Shown piece after piece: positions 23,486-35,200 of a stretch of DNA of 52,491 bases. Numbering within the stretch: the stretch's first letter is position 1; each line of letters opens with the position of its first letter. The notes beneath the pieces are model-generated. The model had not been told where the DNA came from and did not search any database. It saw only the letters and a program-made list of their open reading frames with translations. The position numbers and the translations under genes were made by a program. The stretch comes from a virus: positions 1 to 52,491 of IMG/VR virus record IMGVR_UViG_3300006922_000034; one strand, written 5' to 3'.

Positions 23486-23676
23486 CTATTTTTTAGTTCT
23501 TTTTTAAGGTCTGCATTCTCAACTAATAATCTATACTTTTGCTCTTGCTCGTCAGCAACTGCTTTTTCTAGCAATTCAATATGAGCTCTCAAACTATGAT
23601 TTTCGTTGTTTTTCTCAACCAACATAATTCTTAGTTCTTCTTCTAAAGTATTATTAAGTGTTTTTGTATCAGACAT
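23482..23676 (-). CDS. Small coiled-coil protein
   Basis: 64 residues, nearly all one predicted coiled coil with leucines in heptad spacing (LEEELRIMLVEKNNENHSL, then LEKAVADEQ and LVENADLKKEL). No known family. It begins 1 bp after the hydrolase gene and so is in the same early transcript. Its stop codon is read from the same TTAA that forms the stop of the plus-strand gene, so the two convergent genes overlap by 4 bp. It might be an adaptor or inhibitor. The function is unknown. Confidence 0.62.
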   Translation of the reverse strand: MSDTKTLNNTLEEELRIMLVEKNNENHSLRAHIELLEKAVADEQEQKYRLLVENADLKKELKNS

Positions 23677-23677
23677 G

Positions 23678-24283
23678 TTATTTCTCGATTAAGGTTTGCA
23701 AAAAATCTGTAACACTATTATTTAACAAAACTCCGCTATGTCCTGCTTCTATAGTGATGTTTTCAGTGTTTTTAAATTTAGGTGGAGTATTAAGTTGACT
23801 ATCCACTGATATCATTCCGTCGTTTGCCTTTCCGCCTAATCCTGCTAATGGATTAGAACCACTGGTACATACTATATTTGTATGTAAGCCATTGTAAGAC
23901 TTTTCTTGTAATAGTCCTAAAACTTCTGCCCCAGGCCTAGTATTTTCAAATACTTTTTTATTTCTAAATATCATTGCAAGTATTCTAGCAACTGGAGTAC
24001 CTTCCCAAGGAGCCGCTATTGTAACTAAATGTTCTACATTTTTAGGATAAACACTTGCATACCAACTTGCTAGTAATCCTCCGAAACTATGTCCCACTAA
24101 AATTACTTTTTCTTTACCGAATTCTCTTTGTTTACGCATTCTAAACAATTCTACTAAGTCATATGGATCATCTTCCATATTATAGGAAGGACGTATGAAA
24201 TTGTGTTCTGGTAACTTTAAAGTATAGTAATTAAAGTTATCTGGCTCTGCATTTGCTCCATGTATGTACATAATATTCTTCAT
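23678..24283 (-). CDS. Lipase-like alpha/beta hydrolase
   Basis: 201 residues. An IHGANAE oxyanion loop near the N-terminus (H8-G9), the nucleophile elbow G64-H65-S66-F67-G68-G69, a candidate acid D155 in NDGMISVDSQ and a catalytic histidine H182 in EAGHSGVL form a complete triad. The NDG-and-following pattern is typical of triacylglycerol-lipase/esterase-like enzymes that act on acyl esters. The substrate cannot be told. No signal peptide or membrane segment, so it should be cytoplasmic. It sits on the opposite strand between late baseplate genes and has a perfect sigma70-type promoter whose -10 box ends only 6 bp before the ATG, so it is probably early-expressed and nearly leaderless. It looks like an inserted accessory gene. 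Confidence 0.82.
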   Translation of the reverse strand: MKNIMYIHGANAEPDNFNYYTLKLPEHNFIRPSYNMEDDPYDLVELFRMRKQREFGKEKVILVGHSFGGLLASWYASVYPKNVEHLVTIAAPWEGTPVARILAMIFRNKKVFENTRPGAEVLGLLQEKSYNGLHTNIVCTSGSNPLAGLGGKANDGMISVDSQLNTPPKFKNTENITIEAGHSGVLLNNSVTDFLQTLIEK

Positions 24284-24289
24284 CTTGTT

Positions 24290-24318
24290 ATTATACAGTC
24301 TAAAATTGCCATTGTCAA
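24290..24318 (-). promoter_or_regulatory. Perfect sigma70-type early promoter for the hydrolase
   Basis: On the minus strand: TTGACA (24318-24313), a 17-bp spacer and TATAAT (24295-24290). The predicted transcription start falls on or next to the A of the hydrolase ATG (24283), so there is little or no 5' leader. Confidence 0.88.
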
Positions 24319-24348
24319 CTATTAATTAAAACTAGTTATAATGTTTTT

Positions 24349-24356
24349 GATAAATA
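24349..24356 (+). promoter_or_regulatory. T4-type late promoter directly in front of gp25
   Basis: GATAAATA. With T4 spacing the transcript would begin at 24362, exactly the A of the gp25 start codon, giving a leaderless mRNA. This gap is the only place a promoter for gp25 can lie without being inside the opposite-strand hydrolase gene. Confidence 0.75.
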
Positions 24357-24361
24357 CATGT

Positions 24362-24733
24362 ATGGCAATATTTAAAGGATTTAGTACGATAGATAAGGTT
24401 AGAGCACCATATACTTTAACTGATATAGATCTAGTTAAAAGAGATCTACTCAACCATTTTTATACTAAAAAAGGTGAGCGACTAATGAAACCAAACTTTG
24501 GCTCTATTATATGGGATTTACTAATGGAACCAGAAGATACAGTAACAGAAGAAGACATTAAAGACGATATAAGAAGAATTATTGATACTGATCCTAGAGT
24601 AACACTTAAAGATATCACATTATATATGATGGACCATACAATAAGAGCGGACGTTGCCTTAAAATTTAATCCGGGTTCAGAAGAAGACGTGTTATATTTA
24701 GAATTTATAAATGAATCAGAGGGTTTTGAATAA
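24362..24733 (+). CDS. 25: Baseplate wedge protein gp25
   Basis: 123 residues from the ATG at 24362 (T4 gp25 is 132). MAIFKGFSTIDKV is followed by LTDIDLVKRDLLNHFYTKKGERLM, PNFGSIIWDLLMEPED and DDIRRIIDTDPRV, the gp25/GpW-like lysozyme-fold family that plugs the wedge to the tail sheath. It is not an enzyme. The longer frame from 24341 would begin inside the late promoter, so I reject it. There is no ribosome site in front of 24362. Its stop overlaps the gp6 start (TAATG). Confidence 0.92.
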   Translation: MAIFKGFSTIDKVRAPYTLTDIDLVKRDLLNHFYTKKGERLMKPNFGSIIWDLLMEPEDTVTEEDIKDDIRRIIDTDPRVTLKDITLYMMDHTIRADVALKFNPGSEEDVLYLEFINESEGFE

Positions 24734-27700
24734 TGGCATTATCACAAAGACAAACTAACTTATTTGCCGCAGAAGATTGGAAAATTGCCTATAAGGCATT
24801 TAATAATGTAGACTTTACATCATACGATTTCGATACATTGCGACTTGCAATGGTAAATTACATAAGAACTAATTTTCCAGAAAACTTTAACGATTACATT
24901 GAAAGTTCTGAGTTTATTGCAATTATAGAATTACTTGCATTCCTTTCTCAAGCATTAGCATTTAGAATGGACCTTAACAGTAGAGAAAACTTTTTAGAAA
25001 CTGCTGAAAGAAGAGAAAGTGTCTTTAAACTTGCAAGGATGTTGGGATATAACCCAAGAAGAAATACGGCGGCAAGTGGATTAGTCAAAATTAAGTCTAT
25101 AAAAACAACTGAACCTTTAATAGATAGTTTAGGTGCTAACTTATCTAACAAACAAGTATTCTGGAATGACGTAAACAATCCAGAGTCTTATGAACAGTTT
25201 ATTACAATATTAAATAGTGCATTTAGTAATACAAATAGATTCACTTCGCCAATTAAGAAGGGGGTAGTTGGAGGTATAACTACAGAACTATATAGAATTA
25301 CAAAACAAATTAGTGCTTCACAAACCTTCCCCTATACATTAAATGTAAATGGCATAAGTAGAAATTTTGAAATTGTAGATGGTGATTTTTTAAATGGAAA
25401 ATATTTTTACGAAAGACATCCAGACCCTTTAAACAATTTAGGATTGTTTTATAGAAATGACGGTAAAGGACTTGATAGTAGTAACAGTGGTTTCTTTATG
25501 ATGTTCAAACAAGGAACATTATCATTTTCAGATTTTAATTTTAATACACCTATTCCAAATAGAGTAGCAGATCTTACTTCCTCAAACATAAATGAAACAG
25601 ATGTTTGGGTACAGGAAATTAATACATCAGGTGCTGTAATTAGTAAGTGGATTAAAATACCTAATACAGTAGGACAAACATTAAACTATAATAGTCAAGC
25701 ATTTGGAACAAGAAATCTTTATGCAACAGAAAATTTAGACAACGATGGTGTAAGATTAAAGTTCCCTGATGGAAACTTTGGTAATATGCCTAACGGAATT
25801 TACAGAACATGGCATAGAACCAGTGACGGTGTAAGTTATTCACTACAACCTGACGATGCAAGAAATATTACTATAAATGTTCCGTATGAAAACAGAAACG
25901 GTTCCCCTTATACAATGACTATAACATTGGCATTACAAAATGCTGTAAACAATAGTTTACCGACAGAATCATTAGAAAGTATTAAGCAAAGAGCACCACA
26001 AACTTATTTCACTCAAAACAGAATGATAAGTTCTCAGGATTATAATGTTTTTCCTTTTGCAAAAAGCAGTAACATACAAAAATTATCAGCAGTAAATAGA
26101 ACACATGCTGGTCATAGTAGGTATATAGATATTAATGATCCTACAGGCACATTACAGAACATAGATTTGTTTGCAGATGACGGTTTCCTTTACAAAATGG
26201 ATAAAACTACCAATGTAAGTACAGTTATAAGTGGAAATAATACAGCAAATAATGTTGTAGAGAATATTTTACCCCTGTATTTTAAAAATCAAAATCTTAA
26301 TAACTATGTTTACGACTCTTTCAGAGATAAATGGAAAAAATACAAAACTAACAGTTTTGATATAGAAAGTTTAGGTGTTAAATGGAATCCTCTACCTGTA
26401 AAACTAACAGGAACAACAGGTTACTTTACAGAAACATCAAGTGCAGGAGCGGCCGGTACAGAAAAGGTATTAACAAATACATTTGTATCATTTAAACAGT
26501 TCCAAGAAAACAATTTCCTTAAATTAGTAAACCCAAGTGATATGACTGAGTATAAATGGGTAAGAATTACTAAAGAATCAAATGCAGGATTACTATCCTC
26601 CGGACTTAGTACATCAACAGGACCATGGACACTTAGTTCCTCTGTTCCTACAGGGTGGAGAGTAACAGAAGTTATTGTAACACTAAGAAAAAAACTACAG
26701 GGTTCAGAATTGCCAGACGTTCAAGCACAAATGGAAAATAAAAAGACATTTGGTATAGGATTTGCACCAACAAACATAACAGACGGCCTTTTAGCAGACC
26801 AATGGTATGTAATAGAGAACGCAAACCTTGATAAAACTAGCAAATTTGATGTAAGTAACGCAGGAAGTAAAAACAATACTCCAGATGATGCTAGTTGGTT
26901 AATATTATTTGAATACGAAGCAGTAGACTTAAATTCTTACAGATACAATGTAACTATTCGTGGAGAGCAATACGTTTTTAATAGTAAAGAAGATATTAAA
27001 TTTTACAATGTTAAAAATATTAAAGTTTTAGATAGTGATAACAAGGCAAATACAGATAAGATATCTATCACAACATTTAATAACCAACCTGGTAGTTCAG
27101 AAACATTTAGATGGTACCTAGACGGTACAGGAAGTACAGGTAATAAATGGTTTAGTGAAGAAACAGGAACCGTTACAGATCCTAATCAATATAAATTAGA
27201 ATTACCATTAAGATCTAGAGACACAAATTGGTATGATATCGAAATTGATTGGATTAGTAATTTTGGTATATTAAGGGGCGAAGGTTCTGCAAAAGCAAAC
27301 GTAATTTCTAAAGATTTATTTGTAAATGATGCGACTGTAACACTTAATACATATTTTGATGATGGTGTATCGCCTGAGTTAAGTGGAAACATGACTGTAG
27401 CAAACAACATGGGAAGAGTAAGTCGCATACCGGGTAAAATTAATGTAAGTTTTACAAATGCCACATTTGGTTATAACATTTTTGACGGTAGTGGTAATAT
27501 TACATATAAAGCATATAATCCTACAACATCACAGGTAGAAATTTACCATGGTAATACTATGGTAAATGGATTTAGTAACGCAAACAGCGATGTATATTCT
27601 TACGGTACAGCAGGTACAACAGTACCTATAGCACACGGAGGCAGTGGTACCAATTATAGAGGCAATGTTCAACTAGTTGAAGCAAACTTATCAGCAAAAA

Positions 27701-29256
27701 CAGGTACTTTACAATATGGAAACTTAGAAGATAACAATTATCTTTATGCAACTGACATTACTGCTGTTACAAGTACAGATAAGATTAGAGTAAGATACGA
27801 AAATTACAAACAACGTCTTACAGAAAACATAGATTGGCATATTGTTGACACGTTCAAAGAAGCAGATGGATATACTGATCCTTCAAAAGTTATTGTTGCA
27901 CCTTTTGACACAGATAACGACCTAGTACCTGATAAACCATTGCAATTTAAAGATTTTGTTGGGGAAGAAGATTTAGTATTTTTAGAAAACTATTTAGACT
28001 ATGATGGGTACACATACGAACGTCCAGCATCTGGTGGAATTTTAGATCTTAGAGAAGAAATAGATGTAGATATTATAGGTTCAGGCACAACTGCTACAAT
28101 AAGTCCTAAAACTTATACAAACAATATAGCATTTAGTGATCTTAATTGGTTAGTTGTTGACGCATACAATATAGTAACATCCAAATTAAATAATACTGAT
28201 GGTTATGCATCAGGCTTAAAAGTATATGTTGCTGATATAGATAAAATATACCTAATGACACCAAGTAGTACTAATTCAGAACATGTAAACGCAGTAGAAA
28301 CTACAGATTGTGCGGTGTACAATGGAAGAGGTATGACACAAAACAGTTTACTTCCTGAAATAACACCTATGATATTTAAATGGGAACATGTTGCAAATAA
28401 AGATGTAAGAATAGATCCTAGTATTAGTAATGTAGTAGAAATGCTAGTACTAACAAAAAACTATTATGAAGATATTAAAAAATATATTAATGTTCCAGGA
28501 ACAATTTATCCTCTACCACCGACTTCAAACGAATTAGCAACTGAGTTTGCTGAATTAGAAGAATTCAAGAGTGCTAGTGATACTATAATATATAGAAGTG
28601 GTAAATTTAAAAAGATATTTGGTAGTGATGCAAGTCCTGAACTACAAGCAAAATTTAGAATTGTAAAATTGAACGAAGGTATAAGTGATAACGAACTAAA
28701 GTCCAAAGTAATTACAGCATTTAATCAATACTTTGATGCAACAAACTGGGACTTCGGCGAAACATTTTATTTTACAGAATTATCTAGTTATGTACATTCT
28801 CAACTAGCAGGATTGCTAGGTAGTTTAGTTATATTACCAAGAAATTCTACAGGTAAATTTGGAGACTTGTTCTCTGTTAAGGCAGAGGCAGATGAATTGT
28901 TCTTAAATACGGCAACAGTTGCCGATATAGAAGTTATAGATAAAATATCTAGAACAACATTGTCAGGTTCTACATCAGGATCAGTATATACAACAAACAA
29001 TGCATCAGCAAGTACAGGTCCATATGCAATTAACGGATATTATCCTTTGTATTCAAACGAAACAAATTCAAATAATGCAGGAAACGGTACAAGTCATACT
29101 CATGTATTTTACGGAACAACTTTTTACATGCCTAACGGTTTAGTTATGGGCTCAACAATGTTCCATGGCACATATACAGGAAATGTAAGTACAACAACTA
29201 ATACAACCAGTAGCAGTGGCGGGTCCGGCTCTGGTTCAAACGGAAGTGGTTATTAA
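24733..29256 (+). CDS. 6: Baseplate wedge protein gp6-like, greatly enlarged
   Basis: 1507 residues, against about 660 in T4. The N-terminal domain is clearly gp6: DTLRLAMVNYIRTNFPENFN, SEFIAIIELLAFLSQALAFR and RRESVFKLARMLGYNPRRNTAASG (residues about 35-120). The second gp6 landmark, LESIKQRAPQTYFTQNRMIS, lies near 415-435. A long beta-rich insertion (about 500-1170) follows, and then a part resembling the gp6 C-terminus (LNEGISDNELKSKVITAFNQYF). The end is a GTSHTHVFYGTTFYMPNG motif and a Gly/Ser tail. gp6 forms the continuous ring of the baseplate. Coupled to gp25 and to the next gene by TAATG overlaps. Confidence 0.87.
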   Translation: MALSQRQTNLFAAEDWKIAYKAFNNVDFTSYDFDTLRLAMVNYIRTNFPENFNDYIESSEFIAIIELLAFLSQALAFRMDLNSRENFLETAERRESVFKLARMLGYNPRRNTAASGLVKIKSIKTTEPLIDSLGANLSNKQVFWNDVNNPESYEQFITILNSAFSNTNRFTSPIKKGVVGGITTELYRITKQISASQTFPYTLNVNGISRNFEIVDGDFLNGKYFYERHPDPLNNLGLFYRNDGKGLDSSNSGFFMMFKQGTLSFSDFNFNTPIPNRVADLTSSNINETDVWVQEINTSGAVISKWIKIPNTVGQTLNYNSQAFGTRNLYATENLDNDGVRLKFPDGNFGNMPNGIYRTWHRTSDGVSYSLQPDDARNITINVPYENRNGSPYTMTITLALQNAVNNSLPTESLESIKQRAPQTYFTQNRMISSQDYNVFPFAKSSNIQKLSAVNRTHAGHSRYIDINDPTGTLQNIDLFADDGFLYKMDKTTNVSTVISGNNTANNVVENILPLYFKNQNLNNYVYDSFRDKWKKYKTNSFDIESLGVKWNPLPVKLTGTTGYFTETSSAGAAGTEKVLTNTFVSFKQFQENNFLKLVNPSDMTEYKWVRITKESNAGLLSSGLSTSTGPWTLSSSVPTGWRVTEVIVTLRKKLQGSELPDVQAQMENKKTFGIGFAPTNITDGLLADQWYVIENANLDKTSKFDVSNAGSKNNTPDDASWLILFEYEAVDLNSYRYNVTIRGEQYVFNSKEDIKFYNVKNIKVLDSDNKANTDKISITTFNNQPGSSETFRWYLDGTGSTGNKWFSEETGTVTDPNQYKLELPLRSRDTNWYDIEIDWISNFGILRGEGSAKANVISKDLFVNDATVTLNTYFDDGVSPELSGNMTVANNMGRVSRIPGKINVSFTNATFGYNIFDGSGNITYKAYNPTTSQVEIYHGNTMVNGFSNANSDVYSYGTAGTTVPIAHGGSGTNYRGNVQLVEANLSAKTGTLQYGNLEDNNYLYATDITAVTSTDKIRVRYENYKQRLTENIDWHIVDTFKEADGYTDPSKVIVAPFDTDNDLVPDKPLQFKDFVGEEDLVFLENYLDYDGYTYERPASGGILDLREEIDVDIIGSGTTATISPKTYTNNIAFSDLNWLVVDAYNIVTSKLNNTDGYASGLKVYVADIDKIYLMTPSSTNSEHVNAVETTDCAVYNGRGMTQNSLLPEITPMIFKWEHVANKDVRIDPSISNVVEMLVLTKNYYEDIKKYINVPGTIYPLPPTSNELATEFAELEEFKSASDTIIYRSGKFKKIFGSDASPELQAKFRIVKLNEGISDNELKSKVITAFNQYFDATNWDFGETFYFTELSSYVHSQLAGLLGSLVILPRNSTGKFGDLFSVKAEADELFLNTATVADIEVIDKISRTTLSGSTSGSVYTTNNASASTGPYAINGYYPLYSNETNSNNAGNGTSHTHVFYGTTFYMPNGLVMGSTMFHGTYTGNVSTTTNTTSSSGGSGSGSNGSGY

Positions 29257-32200
29257 TGGCTAAAATTTATAAACAATTACCTGAAGTTCTACAGACTGAG
29301 GCTAATAAAAACTTTTTTGAAACAACTGTTGAACAATTATTCAGTGCATCAAATATAGAAGTTATTACTGGATTTTTAGGAAAGCAGGATTCTGCAAACC
29401 ATAATTCAGATGGTTCTTATATTAGAGAAGCAACAGCAACAAGGCATCATTATAGTTTATCTCCAGCAGTTAATAATTTAAATACAACAACTGGTACAAG
29501 TGAAAACTTTATTTTTTATGATGAATTAGTTGACACATTAAGTATTTCAGGCGTAAACACAAAAAACCATAATAGATTATTTGCTACAGAATATCAAAGT
29601 TTCTTACCTCCAATTGACATAGATAAATTTGTAAACTATCAGGAATACTATTGGAGTAATAATGATTTACCATCTATTACAATAAATGGTACATTAACAA
29701 ATCCAATTGACATAGATACAGAAGTATTAGGCAAAAAGAATTTTACCTCACCTAACGGCATTACATTTAAAAATGGTATGGTAGTAACCTTTGGTGGTCA
29801 ATATGTTATACCAGAAAATAAAACTAATAAAGATTTTTATGTAGAAGGTGTAGGCGAAAGTATTACATTAGTTCCTAAAGTACAAAATATTGGTTCACCA
29901 TATGCTATTGCTATTTTAAATAGTTGGGATAATACTAATTTTACAGAAGCAGACAGTAATGTAAAATACACCGCTGGAAATATATCATCAGTTGTTATAT
30001 CTAACCCTGGTATTGGTTATGTGAATCCAACAGTAAGTTTTACAGGATCAAATACCACACTTGCAACAGCAACAGCGAATGCTAATGCCATTGGATCTAT
30101 ATCAGATGTTACAGTTACAAATTCAGGTGCAAATTATAGTGGCCAAATAAATTTAGTTTTAAATAGTGATACTATTTCTACAAATATTAATACAGCAGTC
30201 ACTTATGTAGACTTCTTTGATAACGATCTTAAAACCATTCCTACACCATACAAAGTTTTAGCAATTAACAGCACTACTAATGTAAAAGAAGGACAACTAG
30301 CAACAGTAGACGGACAAAGTAGTTTAGTAGAATCAACTACTACCTCTGCAATACAATCTATAGACAATGTTGTTGCTCGTTATGATACTAGTAGAGCAGG
30401 TGGTGTTTATACAGCATCAGGCACAACAAGTGGCACAGGATCAGGACAATCATTTAGAGTCACAGTAATAGGTGAGACAAAACTTTTAAGTATACATAGT
30501 GTAAATGACAGTTATTCAACATGGTCATCAAATACAGCAATTAAAACAGCAAGAACATCTATTGTTAAAGATAATGTTGCAAGTACATCATCAGGAAACG
30601 GTACCGGAGCAACTTTCAAAGTTGTTTATGATAACTTTAGTGGTAATAGTCCTCATGTAGCAGTATCAGTTGTAAATGGCGGAACAGGCTACAGAAGAAA
30701 CGACACAATTACTTTAGCCGGTAGTAGTATAGATTCTGTTGGTGGACCAAACATTACATTTAAAGCATATGAAATACAAAAACCACAAGGCATAACAGCA
30801 GTAGCAGGTGTAACACTTAGCAATAGTAATGTAACAGGTACACATATCGTTGACATGACTAACTTAGGCCATATAGGTAATATATCAACAAGTGCAAATG
30901 GTGTTGATGCTATTTTTAAAGTAGTTGCAGACGGTAATGGCAATGCAGTTGTAACAATTATTGACGGTGGTATTGATTTTGTTGACAACGAAACAATTAC
31001 CATTAATGACGGACTGTTAGGAAGTAATAATTCAGGAACACTAATATTCAATGTAAGTGATGTAATTACATTCGGTGATACTAATATAGAACTTTTAAAC
31101 GGTGGTAGTGGTCATGCAGTAAACGATGTAATTACAATTACAGATGCTAATTTAGGAAGCGGTGGCGGAAACGATCTTAAATTTGATATTGCTAGGACTG
31201 GAGATATCGTAGTATTAGATAATCCTGTAATATTAGACCAAACCTCAAATTCAGCGATATCATTTGTGGGTAGAGGTGCAGAATTCCAGATTAGAACAAG
31301 TATGTTCCAACTAACATCAAATGTAGATGGAACATTTATTTCTGGACTATCCTCTATGGCACTAACTGGTGTAGATCCAGTTACTGGAAAATTTTATTTA
31401 GGTGGGTCGCCTGACACAAACGAAGATTTCGGTTGGGATAGAGATGCCGATGGTGATGGCGATGGTGATGCAATATGGGGAGGTAAGACAGCACAAGAAA
31501 GTCCAGACTATAATGTATTACAAAGAGGAGCCACCAACAGAAATATTTGGAGCAGAATTAATTTTTGGCACCACAGACAAAACTTTTTAGATGCAGGTGC
31601 CACAGTACCTGATAAAAAATATCAAGCAACAAGACCTATTTTAGAATTTGATAAAGATATAGAATTATATAACTTTGGTTATAAATTTGTAGGAGAAATA
31701 TCCGTTGTAAGTAGAACTCTTTCTAAAGTAGAAGTAGACGGATTAGTAACAGGCTCATTAATAGATGATGCCCCACTAAGTGTTGGTACAACAATCATTT
31801 TCCCTAACGATGAACCTATAGTTTCAAAACATGTATATAAAGTTGCTCATGCAGGTGGACTAATAAGTTTATCTAAAGTTGGAGACCCTAATTTAAATCC
31901 TGCAGGAGTTGAAGAAGGAGAAACTGGATTTGTTCCTCTTACATTTATACAAGGAGACCAAGTAAATATTAAAGCAGGTCTATTTGGATATGGTAAAGAA
32001 TACTGGTGGAATAACAATAAATTAGAACTTTGCCAGGTTAAAGAACAACTACATCAAGAACCTTTAATGAAGATGTATGACGATAAAGGTCAAGACTTCA
32101 CAGACGAAGATATATTTCCAAATACATCATTTAAAGGTAATAAGATATTTAACTATAAGATAGGAACAGGTACAAATGATACAGTATTAGGATTCCCACT

Positions 32201-35200
32201 ATCTTTCAAACCTTTTAAAAGTACAAGTGAAATAGAGTTTGAAAACTTTTTAGGTACCGAAGTAGTCAATTCTGGTAATGTCACAAAAACAGATGTTCCA
32301 GGATACTATTATTATAAACTATTAAAACAAACACCTGAGTATCATTCTTATTGGAAAAACTCTGACAATAAGTTTGAACAAGCGATAAAAACATTTTATT
32401 ATGTAAATTCATTTGATGTAACAAACGCATTTAACAAGTTCTTTATAGGATGTAATCCAAAAGTTAATACAGACAATGCTTCTGGATACGACATTAATGT
32501 ATTAGTAAATGGTACACCAAGAACAGATTTTACCTATACATCTAATGGTATAATAGAATTTACAACTTACAACTTTGTTAAAGATGATATCATTGAGATA
32601 AAAGCAATTAGTGATAAAAACGGATTAATAAATGAAAGGTCAATTAGTAAATATGAGACTCCACTAAGTTGGGCACATAATTCTGATAACGAAGACATAA
32701 CAAGTATTTCCGAACCAGAGTATTTACAGCATTTTCAAAACTATATGTCTAACCAAGACGAGTTTACTGGTAATGCATTAGGAAATAATAATTTTAAAGA
32801 TACTAGTAAAAATAGTAAACATGCTAAAGATATTGTTAAAGCAGAAGAAGATTTAAGACTTGCATCATTCTTATTAAATGACCAACCTCATAACCTACTA
32901 GAAGCATTAAGATTTTCAGAGCAAGAATATATTAGATATAAAGGTAGATTAAGATCAGAACTTACAAAATATTTTACAGACTTTGATACAACAGATTTAA
33001 AAACAGATTTTATATTAGAGAAAGTATTAAGAAATGTTGTAACATTTAGTGTTGGTAATAATGTATTCCAACAGTCCTATGTAATTCCCTTTGGAGATAA
33101 CTTTACTGAAGAAGTCTTCACAATAAACTCTATTGATGTTTTAAATTATCAAATAGAAAAATATTTAGACCTCAGCAAAATAGAAAATTCTTTATTAGTA
33201 TACAGGCAACGAGGTACATCTCAAATACTTTTAGATATAGACCATGATTACACTATTACAAATACATCAAACTCCATTACAGTAAACTTATCCAGCACAT
33301 ATGATAATCAACTAGGAGATAAACTTTTAGTAAGATTGTATGATAAGGAAAGAGATAGTGCAGAGTTACCGCCTACACCAAGTACTATGGGAATGTTCCC
33401 TCTGTACGAACCTAAGATTTTAACTGATAATTCTTTTACTACTCCAGTACAATTATTATTAGGACATGACGGAAGTAAATCGGTATTACTAGGTGATACA
33501 AGAGACGACGTATTACTAGAATTTGAAAGAAGAATTTATAACTCTGCTAAGAAAGAATTTAGAAGTGCAAATAGTTTACCAGGATATAATTATACTGATG
33601 TTAAATCAGGATATTTTAGACCAAACAACTTATCGCAAAATGAATGGTTTGATCTATTAAGAAATAGTTTTGCAGACTGGGTACAAAGTAATAATGTAGA
33701 TTATATTAAAAATGAAATATATGATTCCAGTGATGAGTTCACATGGAACTTTAGGGGAACAACTGATTTACCAGGACATTGGAGAGGATATTTTGAATAT
33801 CATTATGATACAGTAAGGCCTCATACACACCCTTGGGAAATGCTAGGATTTACAGAAAAACCTAATTGGTGGGATACTTTATATATTACCTCTACATATA
33901 CAAATTATAGTAGTAACAATGTTCCTATGTGGGAAGATTTAGAAGAAGGTATTATTAGAGACGGAGACAGAGAGAACTTTACATCAGGCTTATATAAATC
34001 CATAACAACAAATCCATACAGAAGAATTGGTTTATCAAACATATTACCAGTAAGTTCAACAGGAACCTTAAAATCTCCATATGATATACAGACTACTGGA
34101 ACAACAACACTTACTAAGGCATACACTAATGCTACAGTAAATAATTCTTTAGGATACCTTACAACTAGTTTCTTATTAACAGACGGACTATCAGTAGGGT
34201 TTGATAGTAGTAATGTTTATGTAACAGGAAAAAACATTCCTAACTATGCAACTACTAAAATTGATACAACCTTAAGTAATGTAAAAGAAGGAAGTGGTAA
34301 TTACAATATACCTAGAGTAGACTTGGTTGCTGTTGCTAATAGCAATGTATCATTAGAGAGTTATGCAATTGGTGTCCTAGTAAATGGTTTACCTTTATAT
34401 AATATCAAAGACAATGCTAGTTGGAACGGAGAAGATGTTTGGCATTATAACAACGAATTTAAAAATAGAAATAGATCAAGTAATACTATTGCAGAAACTG
34501 ATAGTAACGGCGTAACAAAAACTTACCTACCAACTGTTGATATGTCAAGTACATCTGCATGGGGTAATGCAACAACACATTCGGGTATTATAGGCTGGGC
34601 ATTTGACGGATTACCTATTTACGGCCCTTACGGATATTCAGATCCTTTAGATGCTACAAGTGATGTAACAAATATTAAAAGTTCGTTTGTACTTAAAGCA
34701 GGTATAAGAGCAAGTGGACCAGGTGGAGATCATACTGGTGCATTTGTAGAAGACTACACCTGGGATTCTTCCCTAGCAGGACAAGACGGATACGCAGGTA
34801 GATGGAATCAACGAGTTGGTGTAACTCCTGATTCAAGTGGTGCACAAATTAAATATTATGTTTGTACTATAGACGACAGTGGTAAACCAATGTTCCCTTA
34901 CGCAGTAGGCGGTGGAGAAAACAATGACACAACAAATCAAACTGCATTAACATATGGCAACAGATATTATGCACAACCACAAAACAAAGAACTTAATACA
35001 TTGGGCACAGGGTATACCAGTTCAACAGCCACATCAGCAATTACTAGTTCTTATAGCGAAACGAAATCTAATACAGTAGCAATCAACGAAGACTGGAGAT
35101 TTGGTGATGGTGCTCCTGTTGAAAATGCATGGAAATATTCTGAAGCATATCCATTTGCAATTACACAGGCATTGTTATTAGCCAAACCAGGTATGTTCGC

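Noticed and set aside
24341-24361. Upstream Met at 24341 for gp25
   Set aside because: It would place the late promoter inside the coding region, and gp25 proteins of this kind begin MA(I/L)FKGFST.
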